Source: Blasia pusilla (lineage: Eukaryota; Marchantiophyta; Marchantiopsida; Blasiales). From it: a DNA stretch of 64,000 nucleotides. The notes beneath the pieces are model-generated. The model saw nothing but the letters and a program-made list of their open reading frames with translations. It was not told the origin of the DNA and ran no database searches. Position numbers and translations under genes: made by a program. The stretch is from contig CM114273.1 of the NCBI GenBank assembly GCA_050084515.1, forward strand, positions 29,698,001 through 29,762,000, given 5' to 3'. Shown one piece after another: positions 44,401 through 56,659 of this stretch (positions are counted from its first letter, which is position 1; the number at the start of each line of letters is the position of its first letter).

Positions 44401-47025
44401 TTCAGGAATCTTATCGTACCATGGTCGCTGCCGGTATCGCGCCCAACCAGTTTACGTTTGGGATACTTCTGGAATCTGTAGGCGCTGGAGGCCGCCTAAA
44501 GTCTGCGCTGGAGGTTTTCAACGAAATGCGAGCAGCAGGGATTGCACCTCAAACCAGCACCTATAATTTTCTAATAGAAGCATGTGCTGCTGCTCCTCAA
44601 CCCAATGTAAGCTATCTTAACCTATAATACTCAACTCTATAGGTTCTACTTGGCAGAAAGAGTAAAACTGCTTGAAGAGCAGTAGTGGCAAAATCACTTG
44701 CCACCTAGTAGAGCTCGAATTCAATGATATCTTGGATTATGTGGTGGGATTCCGGTCATGCGCATACTTCTTCTGAGGCTCTGGGGCTGGAAAGTACAGA
44801 AAATCGAGATGTTCTTCCTTTCTAACTAGTCAACATCTGCAGGCGAAGAAGGCCTGGTCACTGTACGAGGAAATGAACAAGATGGAAAATGTGGCTCCAA
44901 ACGGAATCACCTTCTCTTATCTGATTGCTGCAAGCTGTAAGGTAATATAGAAATGACCTTTGGCTCTTCGACCATATTGTTATTTGATGGGGTGCATTTC
45001 TTCCTCTTACTACCTTGTTGAACCTTCATGCTGCCGAGTGCAAGAATCTTACTGGTAAAACCTATGCAGAGTGGAGATCATGCTGGAGCAATGAAAGCTT
45101 ATGAGCTAATGCTGGAGGGGGGATTTTCGGATGCAATTACTTCTTCCACTTTTAACAAGCTGATTCATTCTGCTAGTATGACTTCGGGGCTCGAAAGTGC
45201 CTTTGAGGTACCCTTGCATCCACTAAAGACACATAGGGCCGCTGTTTAGAACTGTTCATAGTTTTTTTAATTTCTTTGTGTGGAGTAGGTCAGATCAGTC
45301 TTGGAGCTTCTCTCGCAGCTAATACTGGCCCTCGGTGGTGCTAACTAGAAATATTTGGCTTGCAACTGCTAATGAAGATGTATGAGAAAATGCGAAAAGA
45401 AGGATACAAACCGGACGTTGTCACCAACAGCACGTTATTATCTGCATGTGCTCGAGCGGATGATTTGCAAAGAGCTCTTGCAGTAAGTGAAGACTTCGAA
45501 AAACTCGGCATCCAACCAAACCAGGTAACACTCATTTCTTGAACTGTGGAACCTTTTCCGATGATTGATTCATCCATCTGACTGGTCATGGTACTTTGGT
45601 TTTCAATAAGCCTTAATTTAGATCGGCCATCATGGGTATGATGTTCCCTCCTTTGAACTTTTAATGTGCTGTGCAGGTTGTTCTTCATTCTCTAATTGGT
45701 GCGTTTGGCAGTGCTGGCCGATGGCAAGATGCAATCAACACGTTTCGTAGAATACAAGAGAGTGAGGTAATTTAACGACTGTCAGTCTGAGTTCTGGAAG
45801 TATCTGTCATGGTTGCTCATTTGAGTCCATTCAAAGTCCTAATTGGAAATAGCAGATTTGAGTACTTGCACCATAAACGCAAACTGCAATTTTGCAGGAG
45901 CCACCCACTGCTGTGTCATACAGCATCGTCTTCAATGCATGCCTTGCGAAGGATGGTGTCGACAGCTTCCTAACAGACAAAGTCAATGAAAACGCATTTG
46001 GGAACAGCCCTGGTAAGTCGGGTTTGTGATATTGGGCCTCTTGTGGGAACGAATAGTTTCAGTAAAAGTGGGACTATACACTCCTCTTTGCTACATAGAG
46101 CAGACCCACCTATCTCATCTTGGGCACTTAATAATACTGAAGGCTAATTGATTATTCCTCGTCTCTCACTAGCTCTGATCGTCTGCTGTCCCTTTTGTCG
46201 ATTATTGGTGACTTCCTACATGGGTGATTGGAACAACTTGAAGGTGTTGAAGCTGCTGTACAACTGTACAGAGAGGCTGTAGGAGAAGGGATCTTCAAAA
46301 ACTATGTCAAGGATGATCTATCACGGTTAGTGATCAGACTCTTTTCTGGATGTACACTTGAGCCATTTTCTTGGTTTGGGCTTGAGTCTCTGAATCCAAG
46401 GCTTGACTTATAGATATAGCACAGATTCGAAACTGAAGCACATCGTTGTGGCAGGTGTGATGTGAGGAAGAACAGTCGTGCAGGGACTGTGGTGGCGCTG
46501 TTGACTTGGTTAAGGGATGTTAGAGAAGCCCCGCCTGCAACAGATCTAGTGATTGTGGCTGGAACAACTCGAGGGAAGGTCTGTCAGATGTTTCATCTCG
46601 AGCTCTCATGGGGCTCCCTGTCCCGTAATTTCAAGATTTCCATGGTGTGTTAGAGTGTCGAAGTATGGTTGGTGCCATTTCAGGAGTTGTTCCCTCTAAA
46701 TCAGTGCTTCTCAAGCTTTTCAACGTGTTGTCACATTGGTGAAGTAAGGGTGATTTTCGTTCAGTAGTTGTTTCCTCTAAATCAGAGTGTTTCATGAGCT
46801 GTTTCCATGGATAATTTGCAGGACGCACCGAAGAAAGGGGGACAGGTGGTATGGAAGTACAGTGTGGCTGAAAGTACGTTACGAAATCTTGGACTGCAAT
46901 GTGAAAAGATGAGCACCATCACAATGCAAGCACTGACAGTCAGATCTTCAGCACTTCAGTCTTGGCTCTCTGGTTCTTCTGCTTGCACGGGCGCGGAGGG
47001 AAGTAGTCCAGTCACAGCTTCATAA
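41491..47025 (+). CDS. Pentatricopeptide-repeat (PPR) protein, 17 exons resolved
   Basis: Exons: 41491-41642, 41993-42149, 42461-42604, 42859-42971, 43172-43211, 43460-43561, 43929-44038, 44171-44291, 44406-44606, 44843-44941, 45070-45207, 45366-45524, 45677-45766, 45898-46012, 46244-46325, 46455-46578, 46822-47025. Joined, they give one open frame of 716 codons ending TAA, with every phase consistent, so the gene is probably intact. PPR units are clear: KQAGVKPGMLTYNTLISCC, EAEGMKPDVVTYTSLM, SVQPDAITFNTLMYAG, AAGIAPNQFTFGILLESVGA, AAGIAPQTSTYNFLIEAC, VAPNGITFSYLIAASC, KEGYKPDVVTNSTLLSACAR. The C-terminal exons (VVALLTWLRDVREAPPATDL, VIVAGT) resemble an SMR-type domain. PPR proteins bind organellar RNA. 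All introns have GT..AG borders except the acceptor before 45366 (AA). The overall plan resembles an intron-rich plant PPR gene (Arabidopsis At5g02830-like is possible, unproven). The 5' end is unresolved. Confidence 0.8.
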
Positions 47026-48906
47026 CACCACGCGCTCCGTGGCTGACGATGCATTCACGCGAATACGTCCTGGATCTCATGCAGATCCCAAATATGCAAT
47101 GTTCCCCTCAGTTCTACCTTGACCTTGGCTACCGATTCTCGGGCTCATGCTCAGCGTGCCAGATCTGGGAAGCTTGCAATTGTTTATCCCCTCATCGATG
47201 AAGCAGCATTCAGGACTCTGCCGATGCTGTTGTCCTTCAAGAGCTGGGCCTGGACCTAGACCTAGACCTGGACTGACAATCGTGAGCACAATCTGAGAAG
47301 CGTCTCATCTTTCTCCACAGCTCTAGATGATCCGATTTCTCGCTACAGAGAAGTCTTGAATTGCTCCCTTTCTCCAGATGAAGCGGGAATGTGAAAGACG
47401 AGCGAAGCATCTGGCTTGTGCAGCCTTCGATCCTTCGGAGGCTCGTTTAGTTTGTAGAAACGCATCTCTCTCTATCTATATGGATTGCCAACCTCGTTCA
47501 GCTGAAGCAGTTGGGCGGTTGGAGTTTGTAAATTCGTTTCGGAGTAAAACTCGCAACACCTTCTGATTTTACCTTTTCCAAGATTATTTGAGAGAGCTCA
47601 AGTGTCTGTGGTTGAGAACGTTGGTCTAGGTGCGATTGATCTCTGCTCGCATATCTCTGCGGAGCCCTAGCCTTCCACAGTCTGGCCTATTATACTTACA
47701 GATTTGTCTCTAAACAGTTCCAATCCAAAGCACCTTTGTTATGAATCCTACATGGATATGAAATTTTATTGTTGTCATATCGTGCTACCGAGTAGACTGC
47801 TGTTTTTGTCTTCCCTCCTGTCAGTTCTGTTAACATCTTTGAACTTCACTTGAGATGGTACACATTCCTATCACGAACTTCAATTGGATTGGGATCTATT
47901 CTATTCTTTCCAAACTACCGTTTTCATGCCGTCATTTTCTTCGCTTGTTTTCATCATTCTCTTCTACGTCTACTCTACTCCATTATTTTCATTTCCTACT
48001 TTGTCTACCATCCAAGAGGCAAACTGGTAGTGTTCAATGAGGAAGACGTAGAAGGGGAAAAGAGCTTTATTTTGGTAGAGTGTACACCGAGAGCTTGGGC
48101 CAACATGCTGCTTTGAAGCTGAGAATTCCCAAGATCAAATTTCATTGGAAACAATTTGATCTTCGTTCCACCATACGATATGACATGTAAAGTTACACTG
48201 GCGCATAGTGACAGTGTTTTTGTCATCATTATCTAGAGAAGTTCTCTTTCATTGGAAGACCTTCAATAGTATCGCCATCCTGATTTGGAATTTGATGATG
48301 TTATGAAGGTGAAGTGCCTCGTCTACCCAACCGCAGCAATTGTAGTTAATTTCAGTAGGCAATTGTAATCAGTCCACGTTCCTAATAGTGCATTTGCAGT
48401 GCGCGACAGTAAATATCATAAAATAGGTGATAGCATCTGGCACCACTCGAGCAAAACTCTAAACCCACTGACAGAAGGAGAAATTCGACACTATCTTTAC
48501 CATTCAAGGAGAATTCCAGCTAGAAGGCAGGGATGGCATACATGTGATTATGATTTTGCGGATCATGGATTGAGAACTCGATAGATAAAGTAACTGTAGG
48601 GGCCAATTTTTGCAAGTATCATCGAGAGATTGCGCATAACAATATCCGGAATCTGAGAAGATGCTATTGCAGAGGGTTTTCTTCACTTTGCTTGGTCTTC
48701 TGCAGTGTAACTGCTACACCAGAACTCCTCCTTTAACATTTGTCTTTACTTTTCTGTACCATAAATGTTGCTCAATACGACTCTCTACCGTCCCTGCTAA
48801 TATATTACATAGTCCACATGCACAGGCGACCAAGGGATAACGCCAACTACTCGTTCAAAACTCAACTCAGAAGATGGAATTTTCTTTACAAATCTTCAAA
48901 TGCTTT
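47026..48906. other. Intergenic region between convergent PPR and lipocalin genes
   Basis: Should hold the 3' untranslated regions and polyadenylation sites of both genes. No further gene was recognised. Frames such as 47850-48116 have no motif. Confidence 0.5.
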
Positions 48907-49832
48907 TCATCTCCCCAGGGCAGCCCTCAACCACCACAGACCTTTCTTGTCAGTAGAATTATCGCTTTGATCGTCAAGGTCAACACCTTCAGATTGAAGA
49001 GTTTTCTTCAATTTGCTGACATCATAGCCCTGTTTCGTTGCTTGCTCTAACAAATTCTGGTAAATCTCCTCGCTAAGCTCTGGAGTCCGACTCAATACCT
49101 GCATCCATAAACAATAATTGTATACATTCACCAATGCCTCTTCACTGTACACACGCCGACACGATTGATTTCTTGCTGTGCTTGGAAAAAATAATAACTC
49201 TGAGGCCACACAAAGACCCCTACACCGCTTGTCAAGAAACTGAATGATTTGCATTATCATTCAAGAGGCAAACAGTACACACCACCTCGCAATTCAGCCG
49301 TAGACACTAATTATCAAGTAATGGCTGTCATAACTTGCCTAGAGAGAGATAATTCACAAACGGGCTTGAAGACATTTCTGAAGAAATTGGGAGAACCAAA
49401 TGAATCCAAGCTGAACAAGGTCGACAGAAGCTGGAGAGGAAAAGGGAGGAGATTTACCCATAAGTAGGTCTTAGACGGCTGGCCCACCAGAGCGTATTGA
49501 TAGCTATCGAAATCCAGTGCGAGCACCCAATAATCGCCAGTCACAGGAATGAGGGGGAGGAAAGGTGGCACCCAGAACCTCACAAGCAACTTCGCATCGT
49601 CGCTCTTGGGGTCTGCTTTCCATGCCTTGCCTTCAATGTAGCTACGCTTCCCCCCGGACCAGGTTTCGTTCAGCACATTGATGGTCTGATCAGGGTTCAA
49701 AGTGTACGTCGCCCGCGTGTTTGCGCCATCCCTGGGCTGGAAACGCGACGGAACGGAAGCAATCTCATACCAACGTCCCGCATACCTCTCCAGGTCCACG
49801 TTCTTCACCGTTTCCATCACTTCTTGGGACAA
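48907..49832 (-). CDS. TIL: Temperature-induced lipocalin
   Basis: Complement of 49832-49458 (125 codons) and 49098-48907 (63 codons plus TGA), 188 residues, close to the usual ~186. Intron 49457-49099 has GT..AG borders. Lipocalin motif 1 is DLERYAGRWYEIASVPSRFQ (GxW with conserved Arg/Tyr). The plant TIL signature follows: NTRATYTLN, VLNETWSGGKRSYIEGKAWK, ADPKSDDAKLLVRFWVPPFL, PVTGDYWVLALD (motif 2, TDY/GDYWVL), QYALVGQPSKTYLW, then LSRTPELSEEIYQ (motif 3) and GYDVSKLKKT. There is no transit peptide, which separates it from the chloroplast lipocalin. TIL proteins associate with the plasma membrane, bind small hydrophobic ligands and protect against heat, cold and oxidative stress. The start at 49832 is the only Met ahead of the barrel. 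It appears intact. Confidence 0.95.
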
Positions 49833-49849
49833 CCTCCGACTGAGCCTCC

Positions 49850-50180
49850 GCAGCGCAATTGCAACAATCCCTCAAACCCTACTAAGATTCCAACGCCTCT
49901 CTCGGTATCAACCCCCTTTCACCACCCACGGCACTCCTATCCCTCTGAACCACGTACAACGAAGACAACTCCCTCCGCTCTGGCTGTGAAATTGCTTACC
50001 TCCACAGCTCAATTCCAACAATCCCTTCAACCAACTCAAACCCTACTGCGATTTCGACGCCACTCTCGGTATCAACCCCCTTCACCACCCACGGCACTCC
50101 TATCCCTCTGAACCCCTTAAAACGAAGACCTGCTCCACCAAGGAAAACTCGCTCGGCTATGACTCTGAAAAATTGCTTGC
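49850..50180. repeat. Tandem duplication upstream of the lipocalin gene
   Basis: CTCAAACCCTACTAAGATTC..CTCTCGGTATCAACCCCC..CACCCACGGCACTCCTATCC (49871-49968) is repeated at 50035-50130, offset about 164 bp. The flanks also match (GCTGTGAAATTGCTT at 49983 and TCTGAAAAATTGCTT at 50163). It covers the 5' untranslated/promoter side of the lipocalin gene. Confidence 0.85.
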
Positions 50181-53100
50181 AGCTGAAGCCTGCGCCCTGA
50201 TTGCTTCGGTCCCACGGCAGCCAAGCCACAGACCACCCCACGCATCCAAATGCATTCGCCGAGTTGGAGAAAAGTCACGATAACGCCGCCTCCGATTTCC
50301 TCAAACTGTCACTCCCACTCCATCGTCGTCTGTTTTTCTTTCTTGGGTTGGGTTGGGAGAGTGTAGTCGTCTTGCAACACCCGCCGTAATCCATGCCAAG
50401 TCGGATAGCCTTCCGACGCTCTCATACTGCCACGTCTTGTTCGGAGATTGTGACACGTGACGAGATTCTGGCTCTTCGGATTGTGACGAGGTTACCAGAA
50501 ACTCTCGCGCATAATCAGCCCGGGTTAGTGCGACCGGGATTAGAAGTGGGTATTTGAGAGGTTATTATCTTTCTTTTGTCCTCTTTCGAGGTTTATTTTA
50601 TAATAAAGTGAATATATTGTTAGTGAGATATGGATTAGAAGTGGGTAATAATTCATGGGTGACTTATGCGAAACAACTTGGATTTTAGTTCGCTTGGAAG
50701 CCTACTATTGTCTAGTTCATAATAAGGTAATTTCTTTTACTTTTTCTTTGGGATCACTCAGATCTTTTGACCAATAATAAGATGGTTCAAAATTGATTTG
50801 AGAGGTCAATTAAGAGTTTTGGAGTTTATTTAGGTCATTAGTCACCTTGTAATTACAAATAGTTTAGTCATTAGTCACCTCGTAATTTAAATAAGCGCGT
50901 ACATATCCCTAGTTTATCTATATTATAATATAAGGATTGGAATCTACTTGTTGCAGAAAACTGGTTTCCAAAATAAGTGAAGTCAATTTTCATAAAGGTA
51001 ATACTAAATTACGTCTTTTAGGAAAAGATGAAGTAAGACTACCTCCTCACAAAAATCCCATCACATTTTAAACATCCAATTTGATGTGATTAGATTTATT
51101 TTTAATTTATTGTACATAGGACACATATTTCTCCATAATTCATAGATTATTAATGCTCTTGACATACGTAATCATTCATGCAAGCATGAGTGGAAATAAA
51201 AGTGTTGTTGGAGGTTCTTTTATTTGGAGAAGAAAGCGTGGAGGTTGAATGTGGAGGAGAAAGTGGAATTAAAGGGGAGAGCAAAGAACCAAAGCACTAG
51301 ATCCACACTAAAGTGGAGGGGAACTAGGAAAAAAAAATTGAAGCGCATTTTTTCAAATATTGGAAAAAATTGAAAAAAAAAGACTTGCAAAAATATAAAT
51401 TAAAAAATAGAGAAAAAAAAACAAAAGGCTCAAAGATTTGGAAAAGATGTAAGAAAATTGAGAAAAAAATCTTGTAAAATGAAGGGGAAATAAAGTTTCT
51501 GATTACATTCTCCTCTTTTTCCATCTCCTACTTAGCATAGAATAAGGTAATATTAAAAAAAATCCAAGTGTAAGAGACATCATAAGTTGCATGTAGGTGG
51601 TGTTTACAAGAAAGTATCCACACAAATAATAACATGAGAACTCACTAGTTCAATAGTTGTTATGATAAACACAAATTTACATTAAAGACTATAATATACA
51701 ATGTGACACATGGCTCCACCTAGAGACTATGCATGCAACCACACGTCTCTAGATGCCCAATCATTCTTGAAAAACTTTTATGGTAATTTCTTTTTGAGGT
51801 TGATGTATCCTATGTGTGAGTTAACGCCCCACTTGTAGCCTTGTTTTTTGTGCATAGGAACAAAATGAAACAAATGTATTAAAACTTACCAGTTTATTGG
51901 TTTCCATCAGAAAAAATATATGCATAAGAAATATTAAGAAATTTTAGAAAAATATATGACAAACTTATATATTTATTTATTTATTTAAAAGTATTTATAC
52001 CATCAAGATAGCATTTTACAATTCATAATTCTTAATAAAAATAAGAATAATATGGACGTGCATGAATATGCATACCCTCTACCAATCCAAATATCCCATC
52101 CATACTCTCCCAGATCGCCACACAATTGAAATGTGCAAAAGAAATTGAAAACATGGTTAATCATATCAAAAGCATGTTTCACATAAGAAAGAAGGTACCC
52201 TAGTTTGTAGTTACCAACTTGTGTGTAGCCCATACTATGCACAGATCCCATCATGATTAAATTTTATTTTTTAAGTTTCTTTACTATCGATATGCTCAAG
52301 AGATTACCTCCTTGCCTAGTTTCAATGTGTCAATCAAAGAAATGTTTGCAAATCAAGAAGATATTCTCACATAATAATATAGATATAGATTATGTTTTTA
52401 AGAAAGTATTTTAAAAATGCGCCATGATAGTTAAATTAGTAACTCAAATCCATCCAAAGTCACTTACATTTAAAACATTTTAAGAAGATGTTACCCTTAA
52501 TTATCAAAGTGTGACTTATGCTAGCTTAAAATGAGAAGCTATGAATGAACACCAATTGTAAAGCATGTTACATCTCTTGAATTTATTTCAAGTGTTATCC
52601 CATACTAAGTGAAAAGTCGTATGAGAAATATGTTTTAGTAATAAGATTGATTATTTTTTAAGAAATTTTAAATTTATGAAAATTTCCCAATCTTTAAAGA
52701 GAATCCTGAATTTTCCTCAAGTTCTTATTATTTATGAATTTGCAAAAAAATAAAAATAGGAAAATTTTATCACAAAATTGGAAAAAAAAATTTTTTTTCT
52801 TTTTTATTTTTAAAAACAGTGAAAACTTTGAATTTCCAAGTTTATTTTGGAGGAAAATTGAAGATTTATTTTATAAAGAAAATTTAGAAAAAATATTAAG
52901 AGAATGGGAGGGAAACCCGAAAGATAATTTGGGAAAAGCATGAACCAAAATGAGTGATTTTCTTTCCCTATTTGAGAAATGGTGGTCAGAAAAGGAAAGA
53001 ATAACTTTTCTTTCCCAAATTAAAAAGGGAAAATATATAAAACTTTTTTTCAAAGAAAACTTATAATTTCATGATGATCAATATTCGACTGAAAAAAATA

Positions 53101-53970
53101 TTTTACTAGTTCTAGGTCTTATTTTAAGGTGTTATCTCTAGACATTCAATGTGTGTCCAAAGGCTTCAAATTACCCTCCTTCAAATGTTGGATCTTTTCA
53201 TTTCCATCCATATGACCAATGCATCACATGAGCAACATATTAGAAGTAATACACCTTTTGGAAACGAGGAGTGTTCATTCTCCTAAACTTTTCCTCTAAG
53301 AATTGTATTGATTTTAGTTTTTTACCTTAATTTTAGTATATGTGAAAATTTGCATTGTTATAAGGAATGAAACCTTTACCCCCATTCTAATTTACAACAC
53401 TTTCAGGATTCCATAATTTTGAATAACCATGAATTAAGAATTACTAGTAAGGTAATCGTGATATGGAAAATCGATTACTACACTAAATTTAAAAGCAATC
53501 TTAATTATACCTATTTCAAATTGGACCTTATGAAATTATTTTTCTTGAGCAACACATGTGTCATATTTTGAGGATGTTGAAAAGCACACATAATACGAGC
53601 ATCTCCATCCCACTACAGATACTGGAGTGGCCACCCTCTCCAAATATGTGGTATGAAAAATAAGAGGCATACCACACACTCCAAGGGTCGCATAGAATTG
53701 CGGCCACAATATACTTGGCCACTTGGAAATAAAAGATACTAATGCTAAAAAATATAAGCTAGCCAATTTTCCAAAGGTTCCAAAAGTGTTTATGGTTATG
53801 GCTTGTTCCAACAAGGATTTGTTGGAAATTGGCAGATTATTGGCAGAGAATTATTGGGAAAAAATAAGTTTCTATTGGCAATTACGGAATTAAGAGTGCT
53901 TGTACTTTTTGAGTAGCCAGAATACGCCTAGAGGAGTTTCCAAATGCTAGAAAGCATGGAGTTGAACACA
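50181..53970. other. AT-rich intergenic region, no gene seen
   Basis: 50181-50400 is still gene-flank in composition. After 50.57 kb the DNA is AT-rich, with A-runs (51330-51480, 52740-52810). No reading frame with motifs, no RNA gene and no LTR pair was recognised. The frame at 53975-54244 just beyond is hydrophilic but also without a recognisable family. Confidence 0.5.
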
Positions 53971-53974
53971 TACA

Positions 53975-54244
53975 TTGGGGGGACGAATGGAAATCGCTTA
54001 TTCAAGTATAGTGGACCAATGGCAATCGTTAGATCATTTGGGGAGATCTAGACTATTGCTCATAAGGCAAGCATTAGAGGAGGAGGAGCAGGCAAGCAAG
54101 GAGGGCTTAAGGGATAGTCTGATGGAGGAGCTTAGAGGCTTTCATTTGGTAGCCTCCATCTCATATTTTTTATATAGAGACCTCACTCTCAAGCAGGCAC
54201 TGCCTAGTACCTTTAGCAATGCAGCTCTCCGTCTCGACTCTTGA
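53975..54244 (+). CDS. Hypothetical 89-residue frame
   Basis: MGGRMEIAYSSIVDQWQSLD.. then RQALEEEEQASKEGLRDSLM: a helical, charged peptide with no family I recognise. No supporting promoter or splice context. It could be a scrap of a transposon protein or chance. Confidence 0.15.
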   Translation: MGGRMEIAYSSIVDQWQSLDHLGRSRLLLIRQALEEEEQASKEGLRDSLMEELRGFHLVASISYFLYRDLTLKQALPSTFSNAALRLDS

Positions 54245-54510
54245 CTCATATAGCAACTTTGTTGACTTTGTAGTATCTATGGTTCCTCACTATCCACAAC
54301 ATCTTTACACTCTATAACATTTTGCCATGTTTGCACTCCGCAATGTGGCAACACAACAACTACAACTCCACGCTACTAATCTCCAAAATCTTGCCATTGT
54401 GCCCATACTTTACCCGCTTGCCTTTGTCAAACTCTATCCCATATCTCTCCCAAGGAAAATAAAATTAGTGTATAAAGCTCTCTTGGTCTACTAACGAAGG
54501 AAACATATCC

Positions 54511-55240
54511 ATGGCCACGACAATCGCCAATATTAATCAAACTTGTGTTTCTGTTCTATCAACTTTATTTAAATGTGCATACTTAATTTCAAAGGAAATC
54601 TTAGCATTTGCTAAATTCTTGAATTTGTGTAATCAATTGATTTCCATGAATGATCCCATCATCAAATACATATATCAAGATGAGTTTTTTTTTGCTAATA
54701 TGTGCTATTCCATCAACCATGTTCATGTGAGAAGCACACTTACTTAAATGTTGAAGTCCCTTTTTGGGAATCCTGATTGATGGCACCGTTGATATTTTTG
54801 GAATTAAACATGTGGTTGTATTTGTTGCTTACTTTGAAGAGGGTGATGTCAAATGTTCTTTTCTAGGGATGTTACAATGTCTAGAGAAATGTTTAAATGC
54901 TAGTACTAACATATTATTGGATTTGATAAAGGGACCGAGATTAGAGAGTAAAAAATTGTTGTGGTTGTAAGTTGTGATGTAGGGAGTAATAATGGGGTAG
55001 CATCTTAGTTGAAGTAGAAGGTAAATCCTTTCATTCTTTCTATACGTTTTGTTGCATATATATAGGACCAACCTCATTGCTTTGACAACAACAAAAGTAG
55101 CAAGTAGCATAGATATATCAATAGAAACATACTCCAACTTCGATGTTGTAGTTGGATATTTTAAGAGGACATCAAAGAGGAAGTGTGCAAGAGAACTTCA
55201 ACGACTCTCATATGGTTATGAAGAGATATCGTAAATTTGT
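54511..55240 (+). pseudogene. hAT-like (DUF4371/zinc-finger-862-type) transposase fragment
   Basis: Frame pieces run in order: EILAFAKFLNLCNQLISMND (about 54595), then in a second frame LIDGTVDIFGIKHVVVFVAY and FEEGDVKCSFLGMLQCLE (54770-54890), then GVIMG.. and RTNLIALTTTKVASSIDISI and YFKRTSKRKCARELQ (about 55060-55200). This follows the order of hAT-derived domesticated/transposon proteins, in which an 'IDESTD..KH..VYVRY' block precedes the 'C.AHR.NLA..DA' block. The catalytic Asp of the first block and the C-terminal dimerisation region are not preserved. Frameshifts and stops show a dead copy. Confidence 0.5.
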
Positions 55241-55261
55241 TCGTTGTAACATTAGCAAGGG

Positions 55262-55912
55262 GTAACTATATTGTGTGACTTATATCAAATGATCTACCAA
55301 ATGTATTTTCTGGCAAACATATTTCTTATTCTTTATAACTTGAGTAATGTAGATGTGAAGTGGTAAATCGTAACCATATTGTGTCACTCATTTCAAATGA
55401 TCTACCAAATTTCTTTTTTTGACAATCACTTTTTTAGTCTCTATAACTTGAGTGAGGTTTTCCAATACTACAAGTAGTATTCTGAATTCTAAAATGTGTG
55501 TATTACAATAAACTTTATCATGGAGAAGTATGATAAAATCTCTGTACTTTCTTCCCCAAACTTCTCACAATACTCTTGTTAAATCCTAGAGGTGTAAAAC
55601 AAGAATTGAAGCTATTTAAGCTTGGCCAAAATTAGTGGAAAGACTTAATCTTCTAAGATTCAAGGGTTATTGTAAGTTAGAGCATATCGTTGCAATTTAA
55701 TCTCTTTATCCTACTTTAGCTAACATTATTGGAGAATAATGTGTGAAAGTATAGAGATGTGAAAGTATAGAGAATGAGGTTTTCCAATACTATAAGTAGT
55801 ATTCTGAATTCTAAAATGTGTCTATTACAATAAACTTTATCATGGAGAAGTATGATAAAATCTCTATACTTTCTTAGCTAACATTATTGGAGAATAATGT
55901 GTGAAAATATCG
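55262..55912 (+). repeat. Local duplications in AT-rich DNA
   Basis: Two nested duplications are visible. GAGGTTTTCCAATACTACAA.. (55453-55552) recurs at 55774-55874 with about four changes, and ACATTATTGGAGAATAATGT at 55729 recurs at 55881. A weaker ~100-bp tandem pair lies at 55262-55350 and 55363-55450 (shared TCAAATGATCTACCAAAT). No coding content. Confidence 0.8.
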
Positions 55913-56622
55913 CTATTTGTTAGAGAGCTTTTCTTTATTCAAAATATGATAAAGACTTAATGTCGTAATCGACTCACGATAGATTTTGGGATGATGTAAG
56001 TAGGAATAATCTCGTAGGGACGGTACTTGATTTTGAGGATCTCTTTGTTGAATCAATTGTTCTTTGTAGTAAACTTGCACAGTGTCGATCATTCTTTCCC
56101 CTCATAATACTACCCTATTTTACCGGAACGCTAAAAAAAAAAATCCGAGACTCCCGAGATGTTGCTAGAGATATGGGGGTTTTGAAGAAAAACTTTCCTC
56201 GAACCTTGACACACTCTAAATAATATTGGAACTTTAGATTATCTTTAAAATGAAATGAGAGAAAAACAATATGTGCATTTACAATGCCCAATAGGGCCAC
56301 AGTAAGGTTCCAAGATCAACGGAAGTGAGGTAGTCAGTGCTGATGATTCACACAAACAAGCACCCTTCCTAATTTTCTCCTACCTTGTGTTGTATTAACT
56401 AAGATTGGAATTTCATCATATAAGATGAATTAGAAACTCCAAGTCATCCTAAGTAGAAACTCTGAGGAAAGAAGCCTCTAGAATAAAAATGTACAATATT
56501 ACGATTCGGAGTTGAGCTATGCATGAAACTTTACGCTTTGTTCGGGCGTGCGAGCGGTATTCTGTGCATCGAGGCAAGAGCAAAGGAGTCAAACAAAACC
56601 CGTTCTTTCTACCGTTCATAGT
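55913..56622. other. AT-rich spacer, no gene seen
   Basis: No motif-bearing frame or RNA gene was recognised. Confidence 0.4.
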
Positions 56623-56626
56623 GCGC

Positions 56627-56657
56627 ATAATAATAATAATAATATTATTATTATTAC
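56627..56657 (+). repeat. (ATA)n/(TAT)n microsatellite
   Basis: ATAATAATAATAATATTATT followed by ATTATTA: a perfect trinucleotide run that turns palindromic in the middle. Confidence 0.95.
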
Positions 56658-56659
56658 AC

